From positions 382,216-446,215 of the forward strand of contig NZ_LN879454.1 of NCBI RefSeq assembly GCF_001403615.1: DNA of 64,000 nucleotides, in the 5' to 3' direction. The stretch is from Desnuesiella massiliensis. GTDB lineage: Bacteria > Bacillota > Clostridia > Clostridiales > Clostridiaceae. Below are positions 19,402-27,435 of this stretch, one piece after another. How positions within the stretch are numbered: the first letter of the stretch is position 1; each line of letters begins with the position of its first letter. The notes beneath the pieces are model-generated. The model worked only from the letters and a program-made list of their open reading frames with translations. It was not told the origin of the DNA and did not search any database. Position numbers and translations under genes: made by a program.

Positions 19402-20313
19402 ATGAATCTAAATGGAGCAGAATATTTCTATGTGAGAAATGCACAAGGAGATATTATAGGGTTAATAGATAGTGATGGAGTTAGGGTAGTAAGTTATGCT
19501 TATGATAGTTGGGGTAAGTTAATCAGCATTAAAGACAAAGATGGTAAGGACGTTATAACTGATAAAACCCATGTTGGATATAAGAATCCTTATAGATATA
19601 GGGGTTATAGGTATGATAATGAGACTGGGCTATACTATCTACAAAGTAGGTATTATAATCCGGAGTGGGGAAGGTTTTTGAACGCTGATTCAGTAGGTGG
19701 AAAGGTAGGAGAACTTCTGTCACATAATGTATTTGCCTATTGTTTCAACAATCCAATAAATTTAGAAGACCCTAGTGGATATTGGCCAAAGTGGGCTACT
19801 ATGGCAATTGTGGCAGTTGCAGTAGTAGCAGTGGTTACTGTTGCAGTAGTTGCACCAGGAGTAATACCTGCAATTGCCACTGCGGTTAGTAATGCGTATT
19901 ATGCTGCTGGAGCTGCAGTAACGGTTGCTGGTTGGAGGGCTATGAATGCAGTAACCAATATTGTTCGAGGGACACCAGCATCAGCTGCAACTGTTGGTAA
20001 GGTTGGAGAAGGTGCCATTAAAGTTACTGAAGAAGTTGCTAAGAAAGCAATTAAAGATGCTCCATTAAAAACGCAACAAAAAGCTGTGAGTTTACCAGCG
20101 ATACAAAGATATGTAGATAGGCTTTTAAAAGGAGAGCAACCTCCTGCAATACGGGTTGATAAAGGCATAATTATTGATGGTAATCATCGTTATATTGCAA
20201 GCAGAATAGTTGGTGTTGAGATTGAGCAACAAGCTTATTCAGGTGGAAGAGTTAATCAGGCAATAGATTTAATAAAAATATTCCTAGATCCAACGGATTG
20301 GGGAAATAGGTGA
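19402..20313 (+). CDS. silent RHS cassette 9: core fragment with ParB-like toxin domain
   Basis: The core remnant starts near 19189; first ATG at 19402. After DPSG come Val/Ala-rich hydrophobic segments, then a C-terminal domain with VSLPAIQRYVDRLLKGEQPP and the motif GIIIDGNHRYIASRIVG. The DGNHRY motif marks the ParB/sulfiredoxin-like fold used as a toxin domain in several polymorphic toxins, with proposed nuclease or nucleotide-dependent activity. The protein ends DPTDWGNR. The next gene is a pentapeptide-repeat protein. Confidence 0.82.
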   Translation: MNLNGAEYFYVRNAQGDIIGLIDSDGVRVVSYAYDSWGKLISIKDKDGKDVITDKTHVGYKNPYRYRGYRYDNETGLYYLQSRYYNPEWGRFLNADSVGGKVGELLSHNVFAYCFNNPINLEDPSGYWPKWATMAIVAVAVVAVVTVAVVAPGVIPAIATAVSNAYYAAGAAVTVAGWRAMNAVTNIVRGTPASAATVGKVGEGAIKVTEEVAKKAIKDAPLKTQQKAVSLPAIQRYVDRLLKGEQPPAIRVDKGIIIDGNHRYIASRIVGVEIEQQAYSGGRVNQAIDLIKIFLDPTDWGNR

Positions 20314-20330
20314 TATAAGGAGGGAATGAA

Positions 20331-20828
20331 ATGATAAGAATTGAGAGTCATATTGAACCGACTATTCTTGATATTTCATCTTTGGTCGGTGCAAAATTAG
20401 ATAATCTATATTTACATAGAGCAATATTAATTGGGCAAAATTTACAAAATGCTAGTCTAATAAAAACTGATTTAAGAGGAGCAGAGTTAGATAGTGCAAA
20501 TTTAAGCAATACGGATTTGTCAGAGTCAAGCTTAATTGTGGCATTTATAGAAAACGCTAATCTTAGCAATGCAAGGCTTGTTAATGCGAGATTAATCGGA
20601 GCATGCTTAAATAATGCTAATTTGGAATATGCAGATCTGACTGGAGCTGATATAGGAGGTACAAATTTTAAAGGTGCAAAACTATTTGGTGCAAAATTAT
20701 TATGCCATAGAATTAACGAAGCAATTTTTGAAGGTACTTATTTTGATGAATATACTAAATGGCCTCAGGAATTTGATCCTATAAGTAAAGGAGCAATATT
20801 AGTAGACAAAAAACAGATTAATAAGTAA
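20331..20828 (+). CDS. pentapeptide-repeat immunity protein of cassette 9
   Basis: A 165-residue protein made largely of A(D/N)Lxx repeats (for example LIKTDLRGAELDSANLSNTD, LVNARLIGACLNNANLEYAD). Such repeats fold as a right-handed beta-helix that can mimic DNA. AAGGAGGGAATGAA precedes the ATG, 18 bases after the toxin stop. As an antidote to a ParB-like toxin it may act as a decoy surface; that is inference. Confidence 0.85.
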   Translation: MIRIESHIEPTILDISSLVGAKLDNLYLHRAILIGQNLQNASLIKTDLRGAELDSANLSNTDLSESSLIVAFIENANLSNARLVNARLIGACLNNANLEYADLTGADIGGTNFKGAKLFGAKLLCHRINEAIFEGTYFDEYTKWPQEFDPISKGAILVDKKQINK

Positions 20829-21013
20829 TAGGCTATAAATTTAATCAGCATTAATATACAGTTAAGTTTGATGAGCTAGGAAGACCAAGTCAAAGATTGA
20901 TTGGGAAATTTGCAGAAGTTGTACTAAATCCAGACAGCGGAAATATAATTTCTGTAAATCCTACTTCTTCAAGCAAAGTCGCAAAATTACTAAAGTTGTT
21001 TCCGGGGGAATAA
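20829..21013 (+). pseudogene. remnant of a polymorphic toxin C-terminus
   Basis: Right after the pentapeptide gene, the frame ending at 21013 reads YKFNQH-stop-YTVKFDELGRP and ends SSSKVAKLLKLFPGE. It has no start or core and carries an internal TAA. This looks like the last 55 residues or so of a toxin of a different type, left from an earlier recombination. The intact small gene that follows is its likely immunity gene. Confidence 0.6.
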
Positions 21014-21015
21014 AA

Positions 21016-21288
21016 GTGAGAGTAAAATTAAATTGTAGTCAAAAAGAATATTTGTTGAAAAACTTACTAAATGATAGTGAGTTATTAAGTATAGTTGCAA
21101 ACATCACTCAAAAAAATAATTTATATTATGTTGATGTAGCAGATGATGAAGCCGATAGTATACGGGATCTATGCTGCGATAAACTAGATATTTATGGATT
21201 TGATGAAAATTATGAATTAACTTCTGAAGGGGAGATTTTGGAGGAATTAATAAACTTATTTTATGTCGATGAAAATACAAAAAGTTAA
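21016..21288 (+). CDS. orphan immunity protein (partner of the 20829 remnant)
   Basis: A 90-residue acidic protein with a GTG start; GGGGGA lies 10 bases before it, inside the end of the toxin remnant. It begins MRVKLNCSQKEYLLKNLLND. Spacing to the remnant (2 bp) is like that of a true toxin-immunity pair. Family unknown. Confidence 0.65.
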   Translation: MRVKLNCSQKEYLLKNLLNDSELLSIVANITQKNNLYYVDVADDEADSIRDLCCDKLDIYGFDENYELTSEGEILEELINLFYVDENTKS

Positions 21289-21434
21289 CAACTAAGACTT
21301 ACTAAAAAATAATTAATGCTAGTTTCAATAAAGGATTTAAATCGATGCAGAATTATAAAATTATGTATTTTAATGATAGTTTTTACACATGATTTATTGC
21401 ATAATTAGAGTTCTACAATAAGAATAATAAAGAT

Positions 21435-21468
21435 AATTCCATCACACTTACTGTGGTGGAATTTCTTT
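21435..21468 (+). terminator. terminator after the first orphan immunity gene
   Basis: AATTCCATCACAC / TGTGGTGGAATT stem followed by T residues. Confidence 0.8.
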
Positions 21469-21589
21469 ATACTTAAAGTGCAAAATTATTATAAATCAAC
21501 AGCTCTATATCATTTAGAAAATAAAAGGATGCCTAAACTAATAAAAAACTAAGCTTATTGGAATTGTATAGCAAATAAGCTAGTTTTAA

Positions 21590-21637
21590 GTAATCATCCT
21601 AAAAGGTAAGTTCCACATTCATTTAACTTGGGACTAA
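21590..21637 (+). pseudogene. second toxin C-terminal remnant
   Basis: The frame ending in TAA at 21635 reads GKFHIHLTWD. With one extra A removed upstream, NHPK precedes it. A His-x-His-x-x-Trp ending like this is common at the C-terminus of polymorphic nuclease toxins. Only the last 15 residues or so remain. It is short, so the call is tentative; the gene at 21658 would be its immunity gene. Confidence 0.4.
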
Positions 21638-21657
21638 ATTAAGAAAGAGGTTATAAA

Positions 21658-22137
21658 ATGAATCAAATTTCAAAAGTAATTTTAAGGGATAGGATGTATA
21701 ATCCATCGGAGTTATCAATTAGGATAGAAAGCCTAATTGAAGAAAAAAATCTTAACAATTTAACAGAGTTTATAGCTTGCCATGGTACTAGTAGTATTAT
21801 GAATGATATTTATGGTGAAAATATTATTGATGAATCTTTAGAAAAATCGCATCTATACAATAGTTATCTTGAAGCATTAAATAGTGGAATTGAAAACAAA
21901 AACTTTAAGGTAGCTTATAAGATAAGAGAAGACATGGCCATAAGGATAACTGATCATATTTATGTTTGTCGTATTGCAGATGATGCCATTGTTGATAATA
22001 AAAGAATCGTTCCTTGGTATTGTATGGAGTCAGAAATTTATATAGCTGATACATGGTGGGAAGAAGATGATGAAATACTGAACGATTTTACAGCCATATC
22101 TTATATAGATTTCATTGTAAAATATAAAATGTATTAA
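21658..22137 (+). CDS. second orphan immunity-like protein
   Basis: A 159-residue acidic soluble protein with AAAGAGG before the ATG. It contains WYCMESEIYIADTWWEEDDE. No family recognised. It lies in the immunity position of the array with only a toxin remnant upstream, so it is read as a retained orphan antidote. Confidence 0.6.
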   Translation: MNQISKVILRDRMYNPSELSIRIESLIEEKNLNNLTEFIACHGTSSIMNDIYGENIIDESLEKSHLYNSYLEALNSGIENKNFKVAYKIREDMAIRITDHIYVCRIADDAIVDNKRIVPWYCMESEIYIADTWWEEDDEILNDFTAISYIDFIVKYKMY

Positions 22138-22304
22138 TACTTGAACTAGCTACAAAGCTTAAAAAGTACTAGATGAAAAATGTAAATCATATAATGGGTT
22201 GAAAGAGATGAATAGCTAGTATATGAGATATAAGCCTTTCATCACTGTATAATCTAAATAGTGCAGCAAGTTAGCGATAAAAGTGCTTAAAAGACCTAAA
22301 ACAT

Positions 22305-22340
22305 AAAGCCAGTGGAGACTAAAGACTCCATTGGCTTTAT
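22305..22340 (+). terminator. terminator after cassette 9 group
   Basis: AAAGCCAGTGGAG / CTCCATTGGCTTT hairpin, similar to 17038. Confidence 0.7.
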
Positions 22341-22381
22341 CTATATAACTGCAGTGGAAAAGGTAGCACTACAATAAAAGA

Positions 22382-22437
22382 GTGAGAAGGCGTTATCCTA
22401 ATACAGAATAGTTAGACATGTAGTGAAAGTGTAAATT
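22382..22437 (+). repeat. cassette boundary repeat 10
   Basis: GTGAGAAGGCGTTATCCTAA, like copy 3, which it also resembles in joining the core directly (core from about 22442). Confidence 0.8.
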
Positions 22438-22893
22438 ATTTATACCTATACTTGGGAATTCGGAAGCCAGCTATCCTCAATAAAAGGAAATAATAAAAAT
22501 ATCTCCTTTAAATACAATGACTCAGGCATAAGAACAGAGAAAACCGTAAATGGAGTAGTAACAAAATACTATCTTCAAGGAGATAAGGTAACACTAGAAG
22601 AAAGCGGTAGCGATAAGATATACTATACTTATGATTCCACTGGACACCTTACTTCAATGAACCTAAATGGAGCAGAACATTTCTATGTAAGAAATGCACA
22701 AGGGGATATTATAGGGTTAATAGGTGGTGATGGAGTTAGGGTAGTAAGTTATGCTTATGATAGTTAGGGTAAGTTAATCAGCATTAAAGACAAAGATGGT
22801 AAGGACGTTACAACTGATAAAAACCATGTTGGATATAAGAATCCTTATAGATATAGGGGTTATAGGTATGATAATGAGACTGGATTATACTAC

Positions 22894-23604
22894 TTGCAAT
22901 CAAGGTATTATAATCCGGAGTGGGGAAGGTTTTTGAATGCGGATGGACTTATTGGAAAAACAGGAGATTTATTAGGACATAACCTGTTTGCATATTGTGA
23001 AAATAATGCTATAAATGCATCTGATCCAACAGGATTTATGGTTACATATGCAGATGTAGGTGGGACTTCTTATTTTGTATATATGCCTAGTTCTGATGTA
23101 AGTGAAACTGTATCTGAAGTTTCTAATAGTAGTGGAAGTGAAGGGTTTAATTATAAGGAAAGTGCAATAAAGGGGACAAAATCAGGAGTAATAGATAGTA
23201 TAAGTGGCGTAATTACTGGAAAATTAATGAAAGAGCGCAAGGTGTGGAAACCTTTGGGTACTTGGACATTAGGCAGCTATGTGAGTAATTTAGGTAAGGG
23301 AGCTAAACTCAGCAAAAAAGCTTTAGGAATAGCAGGTACTATTGGATTCACAGCTTGGGATGTAGGAAACAGTATTATTAAAGGCGAGTATGTAGGTGCA
23401 GGTATTGATATTCTATCTGCTGGTGCAGGAGTCGGAATAGGATTTATAATAGGGGTTGGTACAGCGACATTAGTAACAGCAAGTACTCCGATTTTATTGG
23501 CTGGATTTATAGGAACATTAGGATTTGGAGTAGCAGTTGCAAGTAGCGTAGGTATAGATTATGTTGCAAGTGGAATAAAAGATAAATATTATAGTAGGAG
23601 GTAA
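22894..23604 (+). CDS. silent RHS cassette 10: damaged core with membrane-type toxin
   Basis: The core remnant from 22442 is interrupted by TAG at 22765 (YAYDS-stop-GKL, a Trp codon elsewhere). The remaining open frame starts at a TTG inside LQSRYYNPEWG, so this is effectively a pseudogene of the full core with an intact toxin end. The toxin starts FMVTYADVGG and, for its first 130 residues or so after DPTG, is almost identical to cassette 11; it then diverges in the last hydrophobic region. Several Gly/Ala/Ile-rich membrane segments. A pore-forming or membrane-disrupting toxin is inferred. Confidence 0.75.
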   Translation: MQSRYYNPEWGRFLNADGLIGKTGDLLGHNLFAYCENNAINASDPTGFMVTYADVGGTSYFVYMPSSDVSETVSEVSNSSGSEGFNYKESAIKGTKSGVIDSISGVITGKLMKERKVWKPLGTWTLGSYVSNLGKGAKLSKKALGIAGTIGFTAWDVGNSIIKGEYVGAGIDILSAGAGVGIGFIIGVGTATLVTASTPILLAGFIGTLGFGVAVASSVGIDYVASGIKDKYYSRR

Positions 23605-23610
23605 AGGTTC

Positions 23611-23958
23611 ATGAAAAAAAGGAGTATGTTTATATCTATATCTATATCTATATTTGGAACGCTTCTAGGTATATGGCTCAGTAAGCTTTTTACAGCTAGA
23701 TATGGAATTAATGGTAGAATTATAATTGTGGCCATAGCAGCTTTAATTTCTATATTTGCAGTTTTGGGTATGGTTTTTATGAAGAAATATTTTGAAGCAC
23801 TAGTAGGATTAGCCATGGCTTCACCAGGAATAGTGATATTTGTTGGTATATATTTAGATAACATATATTTAGCTGGACTTGGGATATTATTGATAATCAT
23901 TATATTTCCTATAATGATTAAACTTATACCTAAATATAGAAACAATAAAAAACAATAG
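23611..23958 (+). CDS. membrane immunity protein of cassette 10
   Basis: 115 residues with four hydrophobic segments and the ending PIMIKLIPKYRNNKKQ. AGGAGG lies nine bases before the ATG. It is homologous to the protein at 25610 (same ending), as expected from the related toxins. It probably sits in the membrane and blocks the membrane toxin of this cassette. Confidence 0.75.
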   Translation: MKKRSMFISISISIFGTLLGIWLSKLFTARYGINGRIIIVAIAALISIFAVLGMVFMKKYFEALVGLAMASPGIVIFVGIYLDNIYLAGLGILLIIIIFPIMIKLIPKYRNNKKQ

Positions 23959-24011
23959 TTGATTACTAAAAAATGGTAAACTTCACTCTTTATCAAATGC
24001 GTAATAAAATA

Positions 24012-24050
24012 AAAGGTCCATCTAGAATTTAACTTTTAGATGGACTTTTT
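24012..24050 (+). terminator. terminator after cassette 10
   Basis: AAGGTCCATCTA / TAGATGGACTTTTT. About 290 bp of AT-rich sequence follow before the next boundary repeat; part of it recurs before boundary repeat 12. Confidence 0.8.
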
Positions 24051-24346
24051 GATAAGGAATAATACATGTAATAGATACTTAATCCTCATCAGAAATGCTT
24101 TTATGGCGTTGATAAAGATATTGATAAAAAATGCAAAATGATCACTTGTATTCATGGTTCTGGTAAAGCTTGTATGCATATATATGGTCTGAAAGGCTGT
24201 TATAATAATAATTTTTGATAATTTCTAAAGGGATAAAAAATTTAAAAGGTTTTGTTTATGGGGGTATAGATATTTTATATATATATCCCTAAATGATATT
24301 TTATATATTTTAAAAGTATTTATAAATTAGATTTTATAAAATAAAG

Positions 24347-24405
24347 GTGAGAAGGCGTCAGCCTAATTTTGAATACTTAGAACTGAAGCGAAAGCGTAAA
24401 TAAGC
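24347..24405 (+). repeat. cassette boundary repeat 11
   Basis: Consensus-like copy with GC-GAAA-GC hairpin and in-frame TAA. The core follows from about 24430. An in-frame ATG lies between TAA and the core here, but a one-base deletion (GGCAAAGTATAGC for GGCAAAGCTATAGC) at about 24487 breaks the frame. Confidence 0.83.
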
Positions 24406-24644
24406 AATTATATGAAATTAATAACTACTTATACCTATGCTTGGGAATTCGGAAGACAGCTAGCAGGAATTAATGGAACAGGCAAAGTATAGCATATAAA
24501 TACAACGATTCAGGTATAAGAACAGAAAAAACCGTAAATGGAGTAGTAACAAAATACTATCTGCAAGGAGATAAGGTAACACTAGAAGAAAGCGGAACGG
24601 ATAAGATATACTATACTTATGATTCAACTGGACACCTTACTTCA

Positions 24645-25604
24645 ATGAATCTAAACGGAGCAGAATATTTCTATGTAAGAAATGCTCAAGGGGATATTAT
24701 AGGGTTAATAGATGGTGATGGAGTTAGGGTAGTAAGTTATGCTTATGATAGTTGGGGGAAACCAATTGTAACTGATGCAGAGAAAAATGATACTAATGAT
24801 ACAATTAAAGATGGCGTAACTGGTTCCCTTGCTAATACTGTAGGAGTGAAGAACCCTTATCGTTATCGTGGTTACCGTTATGATGCTGAGACAAGTTTAT
24901 ACTATTTACAAAGTAGGTATTATAGTCCGGAGTGGGGAAGGTTTTTGAATGCGGATGGGCTTATTGGTAAGACAGGAGATTTATTAGGACATAACCTGTT
25001 TGCATATTGTGAAAATAATGCTATAAATGCATCTGATCCAACAGGATTTATGGTTACATATGCAGATGTAGGAGGGACTTCTTATTTTGTATATATGCCT
25101 AGTTCTGATGTAAGTGAAACTGTATCTGAAGTTTCTAACAGTAGTGGAAGTGAAGGTTTTAATTATAAGGAAAGTGCAATAAAGGGAACAAAATCAGGAG
25201 TAATAGATAGTATAAGTGGTGTAATTACTGGAAAATTAATGAAAGAGCGCAAGGTGTGGAAACCTTTGGGTACTTGGACATTAGGCAGCTATGTGAGTAA
25301 TTTAGGTAAGGGAGCTAAACTCAGCAAAAAAGCTTTAGGAATAGCAGGTACTATTGGATTCACAGCTTGGGATGCAGGAAATAGTATTATTAAAGGCGAG
25401 TATGTAGGTGCAGGTATTGATATTCTATCTGTTGGTACAGGAGTCGGAGCTGGAATAGGATTGGGGATCATTGGTGGATTTGCTATTGCTATAGGAACTC
25501 CAGTACTATTAGTTAGTGGGGTTAGTTTTGTGGCATCTATCGGTATTGGTGTATTAATAGATTATGTTGCAAGTAATATAAAAAATAAATATTATAGGAG
25601 GTGA
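24645..25604 (+). CDS. silent RHS cassette 11: core fragment with membrane-type toxin
   Basis: The open frame starts in the core at 24645, after the frameshift near 24487. PIVTDAEKNDTND allele. The toxin region after DPTG is almost identical to cassette 10 (FMVTYADVGG, SSGSEGFNYKESAIKGTKSG, KERKVWKPLGTW) up to about residue 270, then has its own final hydrophobic helices. The stop TGA overlaps the ribosome binding site of the immunity gene. Membrane-active toxin inferred. Confidence 0.77.
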   Translation: MNLNGAEYFYVRNAQGDIIGLIDGDGVRVVSYAYDSWGKPIVTDAEKNDTNDTIKDGVTGSLANTVGVKNPYRYRGYRYDAETSLYYLQSRYYSPEWGRFLNADGLIGKTGDLLGHNLFAYCENNAINASDPTGFMVTYADVGGTSYFVYMPSSDVSETVSEVSNSSGSEGFNYKESAIKGTKSGVIDSISGVITGKLMKERKVWKPLGTWTLGSYVSNLGKGAKLSKKALGIAGTIGFTAWDAGNSIIKGEYVGAGIDILSVGTGVGAGIGLGIIGGFAIAIGTPVLLVSGVSFVASIGIGVLIDYVASNIKNKYYRR

Positions 25605-25609
25605 TGAAT

Positions 25610-25945
25610 TTGAAAGATAAGTTGAATTTGATATGTATATTGGGAACTTTTATAGGTATAGTATTAAGCAGAATAATAGATAAACACTATGGAGACAATG
25701 GTAAAATTACTATTGTTGGAAGCATTATTGTTATTATTGCGCTTTCCATATTGTACTTAATAATTAAGAAAAATTATTTATCAGCTATAGTAATTTTTGC
25801 AATATTATTACCGTTAATTATTGGATTTATAGGGATGTACCTAAATTCATTATATTTAGTGATAGGAAGTATAGCCTCTATATTTATTATAGCTCCTATA
25901 ATGATTAAACTTATACCTAAATATATGAACAATAAAAAACAATAG
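25610..25945 (+). CDS. membrane immunity protein of cassette 11
   Basis: About 111 residues, four hydrophobic segments, ending PIMIKLIPKYMNNKKQ like its relative at 23611. TTG at 25610 is chosen because AGGAGGTG lies seven bases before it; the in-frame GTG at 25601 and ATG at 25604 fall within or right beside that site. The N-terminal half differs from the cassette 10 protein, matching the region where the two toxins differ. Confidence 0.75.
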   Translation: MKDKLNLICILGTFIGIVLSRIIDKHYGDNGKITIVGSIIVIIALSILYLIIKKNYLSAIVIFAILLPLIIGFIGMYLNSLYLVIGSIASIFIIAPIMIKLIPKYMNNKKQ

Positions 25946-25998
25946 TTTGTTACTAATAAATAGGAAAATCTAATCTTTATTAAGTGCGTAATAAAATA

Positions 25999-26036
25999 AA
26001 AGGTCCACCTAGAATTTACTTTTTAGGTGGATTTTT
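25999..26036 (+). terminator. terminator after cassette 11
   Basis: AAGGTCCACCTA / TAGGTGGATTTTT. Relative to 24012, the T to C change in one arm is matched by A to G in the other. Confidence 0.8.
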
Positions 26037-26243
26037 AGTAAGAGGTAATAACACATGTAATTTTAGATACTTATAATCCTCATTAGAAATGTTTTTATGG
26101 TATTGATAAAGACTAATAATAAAATTTTAATAATTTCTAAAGGGATAAAAATTTAAAAGTTTTTGTTTACATGGATATAGATATTTTATAGATTTTAAAA
26201 AGAAATTTAAAAGTATTTATAAATTAGATTTTATAAAACAAAA

Positions 26244-26300
26244 GTGAGAAAGCGTCAGCCTAATTCAGAATACTTAGAGCTGAAGCGAAAGCGTAAATAA
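26244..26300 (+). repeat. cassette boundary repeat 12
   Basis: Last copy; AAAGCGTCAGCC weakens the first hairpin. The core remnant starts near 26352. No further copy is seen after the array ends. Confidence 0.8.
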
Positions 26301-26351
26301 GCGATTATATAAAAATTAATAACTGGATGCCATCAATTAATAATTATTTAT

Positions 26352-27012
26352 ATCTATGCATGGGAATTTGGAAGACAACTAGCAGGAATTAATGGAACAG
26401 GCAAAGCTATAACATATAAATATAATGACTCAGGCATAAGAACAGAGAAAACCCTAGATGGAGTAGTAACAAAATACTATCTTCAAGGAGATAAGGTAAC
26501 ATTAGAAGAAAGCGGAACAGATAAGATATACTATACTTATTATTCAACTGGCCACCTTACCTCAATGAACCTAAATGGAGCAGAATATCTCTATGTGAGG
26601 AATGCTCAAGGAGATATTATAGAGTTAATAGATAGTGATGGAGTTAGGGTAGTAAGTTATGCTTATGATAGTTTGGTTAAGTTAATCAGCATTAAAGACA
26701 AAGATGGTAAGGACGTTACAACTGACACAAATCATGTTGGATATAAGAATCCTTATAGATATAGGGGTTATAGGTTCTGGAAAAGGGGCTCTTTCTGTTA
26801 TGAAGAACCCCAGATCTGCATTGAACTTTGGTAAAACTGTATTAAATAGTATGAAAAACATTAGACCAACCTTAAAAAATCCGGTAAATTATATGAAAAC
26901 GTGGGATAATTATTCTACTGCGAGAGGTATTATAGAAGGACTGCATACCTTAAACTTAATTAGCGATAACACTTATAATAAGTTAATACCAATTTTTGAC
27001 CCTAATTTTTGA
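26352..27012 (+). pseudogene. RHS cassette 12, core fused out of frame to a toxin tail by deletion
   Basis: The core runs to PYRYRGYR (about 26775) and then joins abruptly a sequence whose reading frame is different: GSGKGALSVMKNPRSALNFGK to LIPIFDPNF, ending at 27012. The SRYYNPEWGRF and DPxG segments and the first part of the toxin are missing. The tail is about 80 residues, no family recognised. This is the most damaged cassette and lies at the far end of the array. Confidence 0.7.
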
Positions 27013-27027
27013 TAATTTTATTAGGAG

Positions 27028-27420
27028 GTGTTTTGTATATTACCGCTTGACGATATTGTAATAAATTATATAGGAGTACTGATTTTATTTATAGTGATGT
27101 ATATCTTGAGTATAAGTGCGATTAGAAAAAATAATGAAGATACTGAGTATACAAAAAATATTAAATTGAGTAGGTATAAGAAGATTTTGTTAGGTTTTTT
27201 CTTTTACAAAAGGGAAAAGGTTGAAATTGAGGCTGTAATAAATCAGATAGTAAATTATATTTTAACAGTTATTTTTGCGATTTTAGCGTTGTATGTTGAT
27301 TTGCAGCCAAAGATAGTGAGTATTTGTTACATTGGAGCCTTTTTTATCGTAATAGGAGTATGTTTAATTTATAGATTCAAAAATAATGATTTCAAGAAAA
27401 GCAACGATCATTATAAATAG
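27028..27420 (+). CDS. membrane immunity-like protein of cassette 12
   Basis: 130 residues with three hydrophobic segments (IGVLILFIVMYILSIS, IVNYILTVIFAILALY, YIGAFFIVIGVCLIY) and a basic C-terminus. AGGAGG directly abuts the GTG at 27028, which is too close, so the true start is uncertain. Position behind the toxin tail suggests immunity to a membrane-acting toxin. Confidence 0.6.
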   Translation: MFCILPLDDIVINYIGVLILFIVMYILSISAIRKNNEDTEYTKNIKLSRYKKILLGFFFYKREKVEIEAVINQIVNYILTVIFAILALYVDLQPKIVSICYIGAFFIVIGVCLIYRFKNNDFKKSNDHYK

Positions 27421-27435
27421 AAAGGCGGAATAGAT

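Noticed and set aside
24347..24430. A sigma-A promoter inside the boundary repeat that would express cassettes
   Set aside because: TTGAAG-like and TATATA-like boxes are about 20 bases apart and not kept in all copies, so I did not call a promoter.
3544..26300. The twelve boundary repeats as a CRISPR array
   Set aside because: Spacing is about 1.8-3.3 kb with genes between copies, repeats are not identical, and no cas gene is present.
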